NCBI RefSeq assembly: GCF_000226095.1
Contig: NC_016478.1
Location: forward strand, 1,230,001 to 1,294,000
Reading direction: 5' to 3'
Length of the DNA: 64,000 nt
From: Thermothelomyces thermophilus ATCC 42464
Lineage: Eukaryota > Ascomycota > Sordariomycetes > Sordariales > Chaetomiaceae
The notes below the pieces were generated by a model that was given only the letters and a program-made list of their open reading frames with translations, did not search any database and was not told the origin of the DNA. The position numbers were made by a program, and so were the translations under genes. This document shows positions 12,360 through 22,594 of the stretch, in pieces. How positions within the stretch are numbered: the first letter of the stretch is position 1; every line of letters starts with the position of its first letter.

Positions 12360-12460
12360 CCCCGTCCCTCCCTCTCTCTCGCGGGTAATCCCCCTCGTCC
12401 TCCCACTCTCCATCCTCACACCCCTCAATTCCCTTTTCCGCCCCAGCACAGCTCTTCACC

Positions 12461-14505
12461 ATGTCGTCAGAAGAAAAAGGGGACGCGGGCTCCCACACGC
12501 CCGAGAAGGTGACGAGCCCGCCGGCCTTTGACGTGCGCGAGGGAGCGCTGCAGCCGCGCGACCAGGAGGACTTCTTCACGCGCAATGGCCTCAACTTCCG
12601 CTCGTTCCAGAAGCGCGACATCGGCGGGGGCGTGGTCGACACGCTCGACCGGTCCATGCGGACGCGCCACATGCAGATGATCTCGATCGGCGGCTCGATC
12701 GGCGCCGGCTTCTTCGTCGGCTCCGGCAAGGCCCTCGCCGACGGCGGGCCCGGCTCCCTCTTCCTCGACTTCCTCATCATCGGCGTCATGATGTTCAACA
12801 CCGTCTACGCCCTCGGCGAGCTCGCCGTCATGTACCCCGTCTCCGGCGGCTTCTACACCTACTCGACCCGCTTCATCGACCCCTCCTGGGGCTTCGCCAT
12901 GGGCTGGAACTACGTCATGCAGTGGGCTGTCGTCCTGCCCCTCGAACTCACCGTCTGTGCTATGACGGTGCAGTACTGGAATCAAGAGATCAGTGTCGGT
13001 GAGTAGACCAACCACCTCGAAAAAAACGGAAGAAGGAGAAGGAGAGAAAGAGAGACATAGCACGCGCGCCCACGCGTGTGTGTGTGTGCGTGAGGGAAGA
13101 GCGAAGGAAAGGAGATGCGAACAGGGAACGGGGTTGGTTATTGAGAGGTGTTTCACGACCGATGCTGACTTGCTATTTTTTTTCCTCTCTCCCCCCCTCC
13201 TGATAGCTGTCTGGATTACGGTCTTCTTCGTCGCCATTCTGATCGTCAACGTCTTTGGTGCCCTGGGCTACGCCGAGGAGGAATTCTGGTCATCGGTCCT
13301 CAAGCTGGGCGCCATTGTCGTCTTCATGATCCTCGCCTTCGTCCTGGTCCTCGGCGGCGGTCCCGACGGCAGTCGCTACGACCACTACTCGGGCGCCCAC
13401 ACCTGGTATAACCCCGGTGCCTTCGCCCACGGCTTCCGCGGCTTTTGCAGTGTCTTCGTCACGGCCGCCTTCTCCTTCTCGGGTACCGAACTGGTCGGCC
13501 TCGCCGCGGCCGAGGCCAGGAACCCGCTGAGGTCGCTCCCCGGTGCCATCAAGCAGGTCTTCTGGCGTATCACCCTTTTCTACATCTTGGGTCTCTTCTT
13601 CGTCGGCCTGCTGATCCCGCACGACGACCCGAGGCTACTGGGCTCGGAGAACGCCAATCCCTACGTCGACGTGGCCGCCTCCCCCTTCGTCCTGGTTGGC
13701 TATTATGCCAACCTCAAGGGCTACGACTCGTTCATGAACGTCATCATCCTGGTCTCGGTGCTCTCCATCGGCGTGTCGGCCGTCTACGGCGGCTCCCGCA
13801 CCCTCACCGCGCTCTCCCAGCAGGGCTACGCCCCCAAGATCTTCAGCTACATTGACCGCTCCGGCCGCCCGCTCTGGTCCGTCGTCGCCATCTTGGCCTT
13901 TGCCCCGCTCGCCTACGTCAATCTCCACTCGGACGGCCCTACCGTCTTCGCCTGGCTGCAAGCCTTGTCCGGCCTCGCCGCCCTCTTCACTTGGGGCTCC
14001 ATCTGCCTTGCTCACATCCGCTTCCGCAGCGCCTGGGCCAAGCAGGGCCGTAGCCTTGAGGAGATCCCCTTCCGCGCCGTCGGCGGCGTCTACGGCTCCT
14101 ACCTTGGCCTCGCTCTTAACATCCTCACCCTCCTCGCTCAGGTAAGCCCCAACCCACCGTTCCCCCCCCCCCCCCCTTCCTCCTTTTCCCTTTCATACTA
14201 GACGAGACGGGCCCGGGCTGACTTGGTCCCTTTCCGAAACAAAACAGCTCTTTGTGGCCATTTGCCCCGTCAAAGGCGGTACCAACGACGCCGAGGGATT
14301 CTTCCAGTCGTACCTGGCCCTCCCCGTCGTCATTGTCTTCTGGATCGGCGGCTTCCTGTGGAAGCGCACCGGCTGGCTGCGCCTCGACCAGATCGACCTC
14401 GACACCGGCCGCCGCGAGCTCGATTGGGACGCCATCAACGCCGACCGCGCCAAGCTTGCGGCCATGTCGCCGATCAAGAGGATGTTCTATACCTTGTTTG
14501 TTTAA
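12461..14505 (+). CDS. Amino acid permease, AAT/APC family (general amino acid permease-like)
   Basis: Exons 12461-12998, 13207-14141 and 14248-14505 encode 576 aa. Introns are 208 and 106 nt; the second carries a C14 run. A hydrophilic N-terminus (about 65 residues) is followed by LDRSMRTRHMQMISIGGSIGAGFFVGSG, the hallmark first-helix signature of fungal AAT permeases. About twelve membrane segments follow, with the FSGTELVGLAAAEARNP motif mid-protein and a short cytosolic tail. The protein should import amino acids with protons across the plasma membrane; substrate range cannot be read from sequence, but the layout is closest to general permeases. Spliced frame is continuous through both junctions (VGV..AVWITV and LLAQ..LFVAIC). 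There are no obvious defects. No neighbouring gene suggests a pathway. Confidence 0.95.
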
Positions 14506-17487
14506 ACACGCAATCTCGTTTATTTTGGTCGGTTCCGGGGTCAGTGGGGCACGCATCGTCTCGGGCAGGGATGTGTGTGTGCCATGATGATTTGATGATC
14601 GGGGCTCGGTTGGCCTGCTTTGTTGGGCGGTAGTTATGACTCGGCCTTGTCATGTCTGTCGCTGGCAGGGCAAGCGGCAAAAAAACGCAATGAAAATGGG
14701 TGTGGCGGTGTGGGAGTGTTGATCGGTATTTTTCAGCGGTGGGGATCGTGATGCTACGTTAGTTATTTGATACCAATGTTGGAATGAATTGATCGGTGGC
14801 TTTGCCCGTTCACCCCCAACTCTCACCATTCCGTGTTGTCTCGACAGGTGGCTTCCTTGCGGTTGAAGAATGCTGAAAAGGTGATCATGGTCTTGCCAAG
14901 AATCTGCGTTGTTAATCCCCGGAGGTCGTGACGCTGCAGGGTGTGTCGCCGCGTGGACTACGGTGCGGCATGTTTCGTTCAGGTTGCGGGATCGGGCCGT
15001 GTGTGACAAATCGTTGGACCATGTAGGGAATAATTAAGGTACGTGTTGAGGTCAAATCAATTGGAATGCCGTGGCCCGTTTTTTTATCACTTGCCTTCCC
15101 TCGTGATGGCAAAGGGCCTGAGTGAGGGTTGCGGCGGGAGGTTGCGCTGTTCATGCTAGTCCAACCAAGAAAGAGCAACCAAGTGAGTACGGCCAATCAC
15201 GCTCACAAATTGCCTTCTCCCCTCCCAATGACTTCAACCTCTTTACACGTTGTCGCTCCACATCTTAGCGACCTCATTCTTTCTTAAAATTGCGGGTTTC
15301 GTGCCCTCTTAGGCTGCCAGAGTTTTGAAATAGAGCATGAAAGTCATTCGGAAGCAAGTTCCTCTGCGGTGGATTGCTGGCCGGAGCTGGAGTTGGTAAC
15401 CGTGCGAGTCGAACATCATCTCGGCCAAGGCACTGGCTCGGTAGAGCTCCTACCTTGGGGAACATGACGACTGAGAAGCCGTTATCCGGAGCGCGAGAGG
15501 CGACGCTGATAGAGCCTCTGGGATCTTTAACACGATTTCGCTCTATCAGCGGCTGCTTCGCCGACATTACTGCTTCCTGCTGATGATCCAAGACTGCACT
15601 GGAGACGGTCTTGCTCCGCACCTCCCAGCAGGCAGCTGGGACCACACCTCCGAGACACATTCCTCCAAACAATGCCGTCTCACACCATTTGCAATGGACC
15701 TGAGATGCTACTGAGGCGTGATTGCTCCTTCACATCGACGCCGACGAAAGGCTAGGGGGCTTTCCGCTGAATGGCCAAAGTGCTGCAATATGCGCCTAGT
15801 ATTTTAAATTGAGCCAAGTCATCGCCATCTTGACACTTAGGTAACCTTTCCAAGCCATGACTTGTAATTAATGTCAAAAATCTCTCCCCTCGTCTCCCAT
15901 TCCCCCATCACTCATAATTATGCCATCCGTCCATCTCCCTGCCCCTGTTTCCCTCGGCCTCTGAGGTTGGTACGAAGTCTTGTGTTGCAGTCTGCCATTT
16001 GTTCTTATTCCTTACAATGACCATGTTCCCACAAGTCCGTTCGCACCATCTGTGGGACCTAACGTTATCTGGACTCTCGGTGAGCCGTGGTTCTTCTAGG
16101 CACTGAAAATTGCACATTGCCCGGTGTTACTCTTGATGGTGACCAACAAACGTCCTCGAGATTGGTCCAACACCATCTGGGAAGGTGGTGGCTGGCGCCG
16201 GCCTTGTGTACTGCGCTCGTACCTTGTTCATGTAGCATATACCTTCCGGGTGGGGACTTCTCGGAGCTATAGTACGAACCGGATCCATCTTCTTCCGCCT
16301 GCACAACGGAGCACAATAGGTGCCAAGGCCGAAGGATTTGCCTCTTAGGGAAGCTTTGATCGGCCCCACCTCTTCGGGGCCGGTTCCGGTCATTGGTGGA
16401 GCAGACTGCGAATAGAGGAGACACTAGGACAGCTGGGGCGAAAGAGAGAGCAGAATACATCTTGAAGAATAATCAAATTGAAATAATGAAAGGCAGGGGG
16501 GAACGTAGCAGAAAGGGCATTAAAACGGGCAAGAACATAGACAAGATAACTCGGTTGGAGAAGAATCTGACTAAGAGGGAATAAGAAGAAGCAACCTAGG
16601 TAAGGCAATAAAGCATTGCGTAAGTTGATTGCTCAGGATGGACGCCCTCAAGTGAAGGCACCTTGACAATGGTCACCGGCAGTGTATGTCCCAACAAGAA
16701 CAGTACACAGGTATACGATCTTGGCGTGCCAGCCCTCAAATCGACGCCTTCTTGTATTTAAATGCTATGTGCCACACTGATGATGACCGTTCGCAAGGTA
16801 AGGCTGTTGATTCAAAACAGGTTCGACATCTGATTCAAGTTGTAATGTGATCATGCTCGTCAGATCTTCCCGCTTTGTTTGATAGAGTACCATAGGAGAC
16901 ATAGAAGGATTCTCGTGGTGCCTGGCGCTAAGTTAATCTTCATGTTCAGGAGTCTACGTGGCCTCCATTTAGCCACTGCTAAGTTTTAATTATGTCTCTG
17001 GGAATCGCGCGTTTACGAGTGCGGGTGCGGGTATCAGCCGTCGAAACGGCACGCGGAGTGCTCAGACCGGCAGGAGGGCAAGAAGGAATGCACATACACC
17101 CGATGGCTTCCGACATCCCGGCTTCTAGGGGTGTTCTGTGAGAGGCATCAGCCACGGGAAACCACCACCACTAGCCCCCACGCCGCTGGATGCAAAGTAC
17201 ACACAGTTGCCCCGTAGAACAAGGCAGTGCAAGGGTGAAGAAGGACGACAGTAGGCAATGAAAGTAGACGGCGATGGCTAGGATTGTGCCCTTTGTGTTT
17301 GGATTGGAGCGGGGGCCAGCCCTTCTTCGCAGTGGAGGAGGATTCGATATTTCAGTACTACTCCGTACCTAAGGAGTGAGCCATACAACTGACTTGCACT
17401 GTGCCGAATTTTTGTCTTGAAGCTTTCTTAGGTAGCTGGTAGCAGGTAACTAGCGGATGCGTGGACGAGGAGGAAAGACGGAAAGTA
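14506..17487. other. Intergenic region, no gene recognised
   Basis: Frames up to about 132 codons occur but none resembles a known family or carries supporting structure. It contains the 12-bp inverted repeat at 15504-15551 and one exact TACTCCGTA (17359-17367). Base composition falls somewhat compared with the flanking genes. Confidence 0.5.
15504..15551. repeat. Perfect 12-bp inverted repeat with 24-nt loop
   Basis: CGCTGATAGAGC (15504-15515) and its exact reverse complement (15540-15551) flank a 24-nt spacer and could form a stable hairpin. No transposase or target duplication is visible. Confidence 0.75.
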
Positions 17488-17490
17488 TCC

Positions 17491-17603
17491 AAAAAAAATG
17501 GAAAATGCCCGGGAGTCGAAACCAGGGACGACTTGTTGATAAGCACGATCCACAGTGTGGTGTTCCAGATGGCGCCCACAAATTGTGGTTGACCGCTGCG
17601 CCA
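17491..17603 (-). ncRNA. Possible Pol III unit: tRNA-like A and B boxes followed by a T8 terminator
   Basis: Read on the minus strand there is an A-box-like TGGCGCAGCGG (17603-17593), a B-box-like GGTTTCGACTCCC (17523-17511) 69 nt further on, and TTTTTTTT (17498-17491) just after. The order and orientation fit an internal Pol III promoter with terminator. No complete cloverleaf forms: the acceptor ends do not pair and one T-stem pair is mismatched. It may be a tRNA relic, a SINE-like tRNA-derived element, or chance. Confidence 0.22.
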
Positions 17604-18197
17604 CTGGCTTCGCCCCGGGTGGAAGAAGAACTAGGAGGTTGGCATTATGAGCGTTGGGGGGTGAGGAGCGAGTATTCGGCGCTGGTGTGTGGAGTTGGGA
17701 TGAAAGGGAGCAGAGGAGAAGCGCGGGGGAGGGGAGAGCTTGTCAGGTATTTCTGGATATAAGAACATCTCGAGTGCGTACATGAATCCGTCACATGTAT
17801 GTATAATCATACATCAACTCGAAGGCTGGGAGGCTCTTCCAGTTGCGCAAGCTCTGTGAGATAATCCCTTCCAACGCGGGGTATAACCAAACGCCAGAAT
17901 TCAAATATCTCCAGGCACCTTCCCCCTTCCTCACGTACAAGACGTTGTACTTTCCAAGAAAAAAACGATGGCCTAAGGCCATGCCGCAGAGTAACTCCGT
18001 CTGCTTGAATGAGCCAAGTGCAACTAATTAGGTAAATCATCATACCTTCTCAAATCCATCCAACAACCCTACTCCTTGAGGGGTAATTATGACACCGTAT
18101 ATCCCTTCCTTCCTTAAACCCAACCACCTTGCAAAAAAAAAAAGGGCCCCGGTCAAACCTCCGAGAGAGAAAAAACGATAAAAACAAAAACAAAGAA
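17604..18197. other. Intergenic, no gene seen
   Basis: Contains an imperfect GTATGTATAATCATAC palindrome near 17795-17812 and a short A-run at 18131-18143. Nothing else is supported. Confidence 0.5.
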
Positions 18198-18860
18198 TCA
18201 ACCACAACAACTGCCCCGATCCCCGAAACAGCAGCCACCCCGGTCTGCAAAGCAGCACCCGCCGCGATCACTGAAGCAGGCGCCCCCGCGGTCGCTGAAG
18301 CAGCAGCCCCCGTTGCTCGAGAAGCAGCAGCCGCCCGTGTCGCCGAAGAAGCAGCCGCCCAGGTCGCTGAAGCAGCACCCGCCACGCGTGCTGAAGCAGC
18401 AGCCCGGCTGGCCCTCCAGCGCCGCCAGCTGCTCCGGCGTCATCTGCCACCCAAAATGTTTCCACTGGTCGTGGTCGTCGTCGTCGCGCCCGTCACGCCA
18501 GGACGAGGAAGAAGGGGAAGAAGAAGACGAGGATGCCGACGGCGACATCATGGGTCGCGGAGGCCGGTAGCCTTGTTGGTGGCTGTCGATGTGGGGGATG
18601 CGCAGGGGGGACATGCCGTTGTTCCGGGGATAAGGATGAGAAGGGGAAGGGATAGGAGTGGTGCTGGTGCTGCTCTGCCGGGGTAGGGTCAGGTTTGTCG
18701 ATGATGTTGCTGACGTGGTGACGGAGGTGTCTGTTGGGCAAAAATTCGACCCGTTGGAGACGGCAGCTTCGTAGGAAGGAGGGGGCTGCTCATCGTCGTC
18801 CGGAGTCACCGCGAACATGTCTCTGGAGGAGGAGGGTTTGGATGAGTTGTCGGAAACCAT
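18198..18860 (-). CDS. Small protein with PPxY-type motif and a C-terminal 8-residue CCF repeat array
   Basis: A single open frame of 220 aa, ATG at 18860. The N-terminal 150 residues are Ser/Pro/Asp-rich and look disordered, with PPPSYEAA near residue 26, a PPxY-type ligand of WW domains such as those of Rsp5/Nedd4 ubiquitin ligases. Residues 153-216 are eight tandem octapeptides of the type GCCFSDRG, ending in SCCG. No signal peptide or membrane helix is visible, so the cysteine array is more likely a palmitoylated membrane anchor or metal/redox site than a disulfide-rich secreted domain. I do not recognise the family. The repeat is preserved at protein level with base changes between units, which argues for a real coding sequence. 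A downstream exon cannot be excluded. Confidence 0.7.
   Translation of the reverse strand: MVSDNSSKPSSSRDMFAVTPDDDEQPPPSYEAAVSNGSNFCPTDTSVTTSATSSTNLTLPRQSSTSTTPIPSPSHPYPRNNGMSPLRIPHIDSHQQGYRPPRPMMSPSASSSSSSPSSSSWRDGRDDDDHDQWKHFGWQMTPEQLAALEGQPGCCFSTRGGCCFSDLGGCFFGDTGGCCFSSNGGCCFSDRGGACFSDRGGCCFADRGGCCFGDRGSCCG
18213..18404 (-). repeat. Eight tandem 24-bp units encoding the CCF octapeptide
   Basis: Period 24 bp (8 codons), eight units in frame. Units differ at several positions (for example GCFFGDT, GCCFSSN, GACFSDR), so the array is not a recent expansion. The invariant features are the leading Gly, at least one Cys of the pair, and Phe. Confidence 0.9.
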
Positions 18861-19913
18861 TTTCGGATAATTGTGATTTTGCCTCTCTTCCCGTTTCTCG
18901 GACGTGTTCTCTGATTTTATTGTTTAATTAATAGTGGAAACCGGCGAGTGTCCGGCCTCTGCTAGGTTTTGGGGATCGTCATTGAAAGCACAAAAACTAA
19001 GAGATGAGAGGGGGAGGTAAGATTATTATTATTATCGTTGAATACAACCGAGTCACTTGAAGCCGCCAGAAGGCTTCTGAGTGGTGTTGTGGCTGGCGAA
19101 CCAATCTCGTGAGCAGTGGCTTGCGGCCGCGTCATCATCCCAAGCGGCCTCTAATTTGTGTTGCAACACTAGCGCCGTCCCAGGTTAGTAACTGAGGCAA
19201 CCTTATACCGCCCTGTGAACCTTATAGGCCAGAAAGCGAAGGAAGCCCGTTTTGAATCCTTGGTTTACGCAATCATTTGCTGCGAGAATCTTAGCACACA
19301 CAAGGGGCCAAAAACATGATTGCTCTGATGAGGACCGACTGAGAATATTCTCGACCTTTTTAACCCGTGGAAGCTGCCATGCTGACACGCAAGAACGCAG
19401 CGCAGAGCGCCGCCTTCAAATCAGGCCTAGGGTGTTTGTGACATGATGGACTAGGACTCTCGGACCTGACTGACATTTGCTAGCTTGTTTTTTCACGCCT
19501 CGTTATCCACACAGTTGTAATCAGATGGCTTCCAAAAGAAAGAAATGGCTGCCGCAGAGAAACTCGATATCTTGCACTTTCCGTTCATTGTTCTTGCAAA
19601 TGGCCTTCTAAGCAGTGACAAGGAAGCGGCAAGGGTTTTGTTCATTATCATCACTTATCGATTTGAATACTTAGGAAATTACTAATAGTTATCCAAAATT
19701 TAACACCTAATATCAACTTGTTAGACTGCTGCCGCTGACATTTGACCTGGATAGCGCTCCGCATCGTGACGAGAATGAAACTTTGAAGCATTGACAATTC
19801 AGCCACCCTACATGGAGTCGTCACCACCCGCCAAGCAGGAGCTAGCCGTATCAACTATTAGAGGTAATAGTTACCAGCTGAACCGATAAAGGCAGGAACA
19901 TTCGCGTTCGCCC
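18861..19913. other. Intergenic, no gene seen
   Basis: Holds an (ATT)n microsatellite at about 19022-19036. Short frames below 68 codons only. It separates the convergent-looking accessory block from the CCF-repeat gene. Confidence 0.5.
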
Positions 19914-22108
19914 TCAGCCTCCTTGACTGATTTCAAGGAGCAGTCTCGCAGCCAGCTCTTTCTCGTTGTCTGTCGAAGCTGGTGCGACACCTTGAGCCCT
20001 AGCTTGCACAGAAACATTCTCGCCTGCAAGATGTAATAGGTCAGGTTCTGGCAAGTAGACTTCTGACAGCTGAGCCCTGTTTGGACTGTCATCGACGGGG
20101 TTTCGTACACCCCGCGGGGTCGAGGATCGAGTGGTCGAGAAATTTGAATCGGCCACCTCCTGGCCGATGAGTGCAGCGAGTGAAGACCCACCACCAAGCG
20201 GATGGAGCGCGTCCAACACCTCGGACGGTAGTGGCGATTGACTGCTCACGGCGGGTCGCTTCGTGTTTCTATCGCTAGATGACCGGGAATCCTTTGTCCT
20301 CTTCCGTGTAGGTGGTGACACGACGCTGTCGGGAGGGGGGCCATCAGATCTTATGAGTCTTCGAATCTCAGCCGGATCCTCGTCCAGGGAAGGGCGCTGT
20401 GAAGGTCCAGTCCTCGCCCTATGCGTGTCCTGCCGAGGCTCTGTTTGCTGATCCTCAACGGAGTATGCGCTCCCTGGTTGCCGATACCCCTGTGCAGGCC
20501 GGCTTGGGGTCGGCGTCAGGGAGCGATCTTGGGCCGAGTTAACAAGGGGCAGAACTTGGCCGTAGCAATGCTGGGCTGTTCCTCGTAGCTCCGGCTGCAG
20601 GATCACCATCGCGTCGCACAAGACCTGTCTCAGATCATTTGGATCGCGTTTGAGATCTTGCTGGAGCTTCTCAACGATCTCTTCGCACCAAAGGACCCCG
20701 GTGGCATTGCTGGATGGAAGATCATAGACACATTCCAAGACTGTCACCCCAAGCGACCAGATGTCGACGGCAAGAGTGTAACTCCTTCTGTCGTAGCGGG
20801 CCACTCTTGTGTCCTTTCTTCTCTGATGTTCGTTATGGACCTCAGGGGCAAGATACCGCCAGGAGCCGCAGATTGTTGTCGGATCAGGACCCTCCCTCGA
20901 GAGACCGAAGTCCCCAAGTTTTACGAATATGCCATCGGAATGCCGATATTGGACAAGAATATTGCTCGGCTTGATGTCCCGATGTACGATTGGTGGCTCC
21001 TGCCCGTGGAGGTATACCAGCGCGGAAAGGCATTGACGGAGAATCTGTAGACAGTCGCCAGTGGAGAGATTTAGATAATCCTCCAGGGTCCCGCCAGGAA
21101 CGTATTCGAAGTGCAATCGAGGGTGCGGATCGAAGTCGGAGCCGATAAGTGCCACGATATGGTCCTAGCAGCAACTTATTTAGAACCGTAGCGCCAGAGC
21201 GTCGGGGTACTTACATGCGAAACCCGTTTCATGATACGAGCCTCCTCCATCCATTCATCGGGCCTAACCCATCTCCTCTAAATGGCCCGAGCTGACGGCT
21301 CCTTCACGGCACATTCCTCTGCGGTGCTAACATTCCAGAGGTGTGTCACAACCCCAAATGTTCCCTCGCCGAGCTTCTTCTTTAGAAAGATGGGACCTGT
21401 GCCAGGCGTGTGGGCTCCGCTGGCGCGTTCGGTTTGCGGGCGGCTCCGAAGGTCGAGGCGACCTAACAGATTCCCTGCGTCCGCCATCCCTTGACGGAAC
21501 CGGTTGACGTTGTCGATATATTGTGGCGAGGTAATGTCATGGCGGGCAACAACAATCTGGAACTTGAGGTCCTTGTTGACATTGATAACAATGGTCTCGG
21601 TATATCGAGGGATGCGGTGCCCGCCGATAATCCAGATAAAATTGCTGCGATTTCCTTTGCCTCGAGAGTTATACGTGACTTCGATTCCGTTAGAGGAGCC
21701 CAGGTCCTTCACGATTGGGCGGTAGTGGTCGTCAAACGTCAGAGCGAAATGATGAAAGCTGATGGTAGATATGCTCTTGGGCAGAACGATGTCGGAATTC
21801 TCGTCCGTTCCAAACACGAAGCCAAAAGGAGTTTGTGGGCCGCGACTGAACCGCAGTTCCAGGCCCGGGTGGTAAAAGTACGCCGGCACCTCTTCGCGCG
21901 GCCGTTCGAGTGGCGTCGATTCCCTCTCGCTACGACTGAGCTGGGGCTGTTCATTCACTTCAGACAACCGCGGAGGGATGAACTGGTGTCGCTTTTCCCC
22001 CGCTTCGATCACCTTCTTCGCCTTCTTTCCGACAACCTCGCCATCTACAAAGGGATACAGGCATGCGATGAGATCGGGATCCTCCATGTTGAACTGCGGG
22101 TCTACCAT
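19914..22108 (-). pseudogene. FHA-domain serine/threonine protein kinase, interrupted by an in-frame TAG
   Basis: Exon 1 is 22108-21215, intron 21214-21165 (50 nt, GTAAGT..CTAG), exon 2 is 21164-19914. Together they are 714 codons before the final stop. FHA domain at about 83-165 (FGTDENSDIVLP, ISFHHF, DLGSSNGIEV), kinase domain from about 243: Gly loop LGEGTFGVV, catalytic Lys in CAVKEP (269), helix-C Glu in WMEEARIMKRVSH, HRDIKPSN (359-366), LGDFGLS, YLAPEV; then a disordered tail. The layout is that of FHA kinases such as fungal checkpoint-type kinases, where FHA binds phosphothreonine. Codon 277 (21280-21278) is TAG in the same frame as the flanking kinase sequence, between the catalytic Lys and helix C. 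CAG-to-TAG by a CpA-to-TpA change is the simplest origin. No intron can remove it. All other kinase residues look intact, so the lesion is recent, edited, read through, or an error. Confidence 0.85.
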
Positions 22109-22594
22109 TAAAAAAGGAAAGAAAAGAGCTGGACGGGTGGAAATGTAACAGGCAGATGTTTCAATAACGCCCTTTTCATTCGCGTCCCTTGGACGGTCGG
22201 GCTGTGCTGTACCGATCCCACCATCTCCTCAGACTCGAAATGCCTCATGCACGCCACGTAGCTGGCGGCCGGAGCGCTTACGCGGATTGGTCTATCGGAA
22301 GTGGTGTGTCTACGAAGTCCTGAAGGCCTGTGGGTTTATGCAATGCTTGGGATTTCTGTTGCGTCTCTTAACGTTGTGAGTGGACGAAAACTTGAAAGAT
22401 GTCCGTCTCAAATCCAGCCGATGTTGCACTTTCCGAGATTGGGCTGTGGTTGCCTGCTGTGATAGACCCACTCGTTAGCAAAGCACGCCAACCCGTTCAA
22501 GCATATCTAGGTGGGTCCCCCGCTCTTCAGAGCACTCCCCAGCGATCAGCAATTATTTTGATACCTTTCGCGTCCTGTGTCGCGCAATGCCAAA
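22109..22594. promoter_or_regulatory. 487-bp divergent intergenic region between the FHA-kinase and the WIEYLNYEY gene
   Basis: The two genes start head to head with under 0.5 kb between start codons, so they probably share a bidirectional promoter. No clear TATA box is visible. Short alternative ATGs (for example 22399) precede the start chosen for the right-hand gene. Confidence 0.5.

Noticed and set aside
15390-15440. GTTCGACTC B-box-like and TGGCCGAGATG A-box-like motifs on the minus strand
   Set aside because: The two motifs nearly touch, far too close for a tRNA or Pol III promoter.
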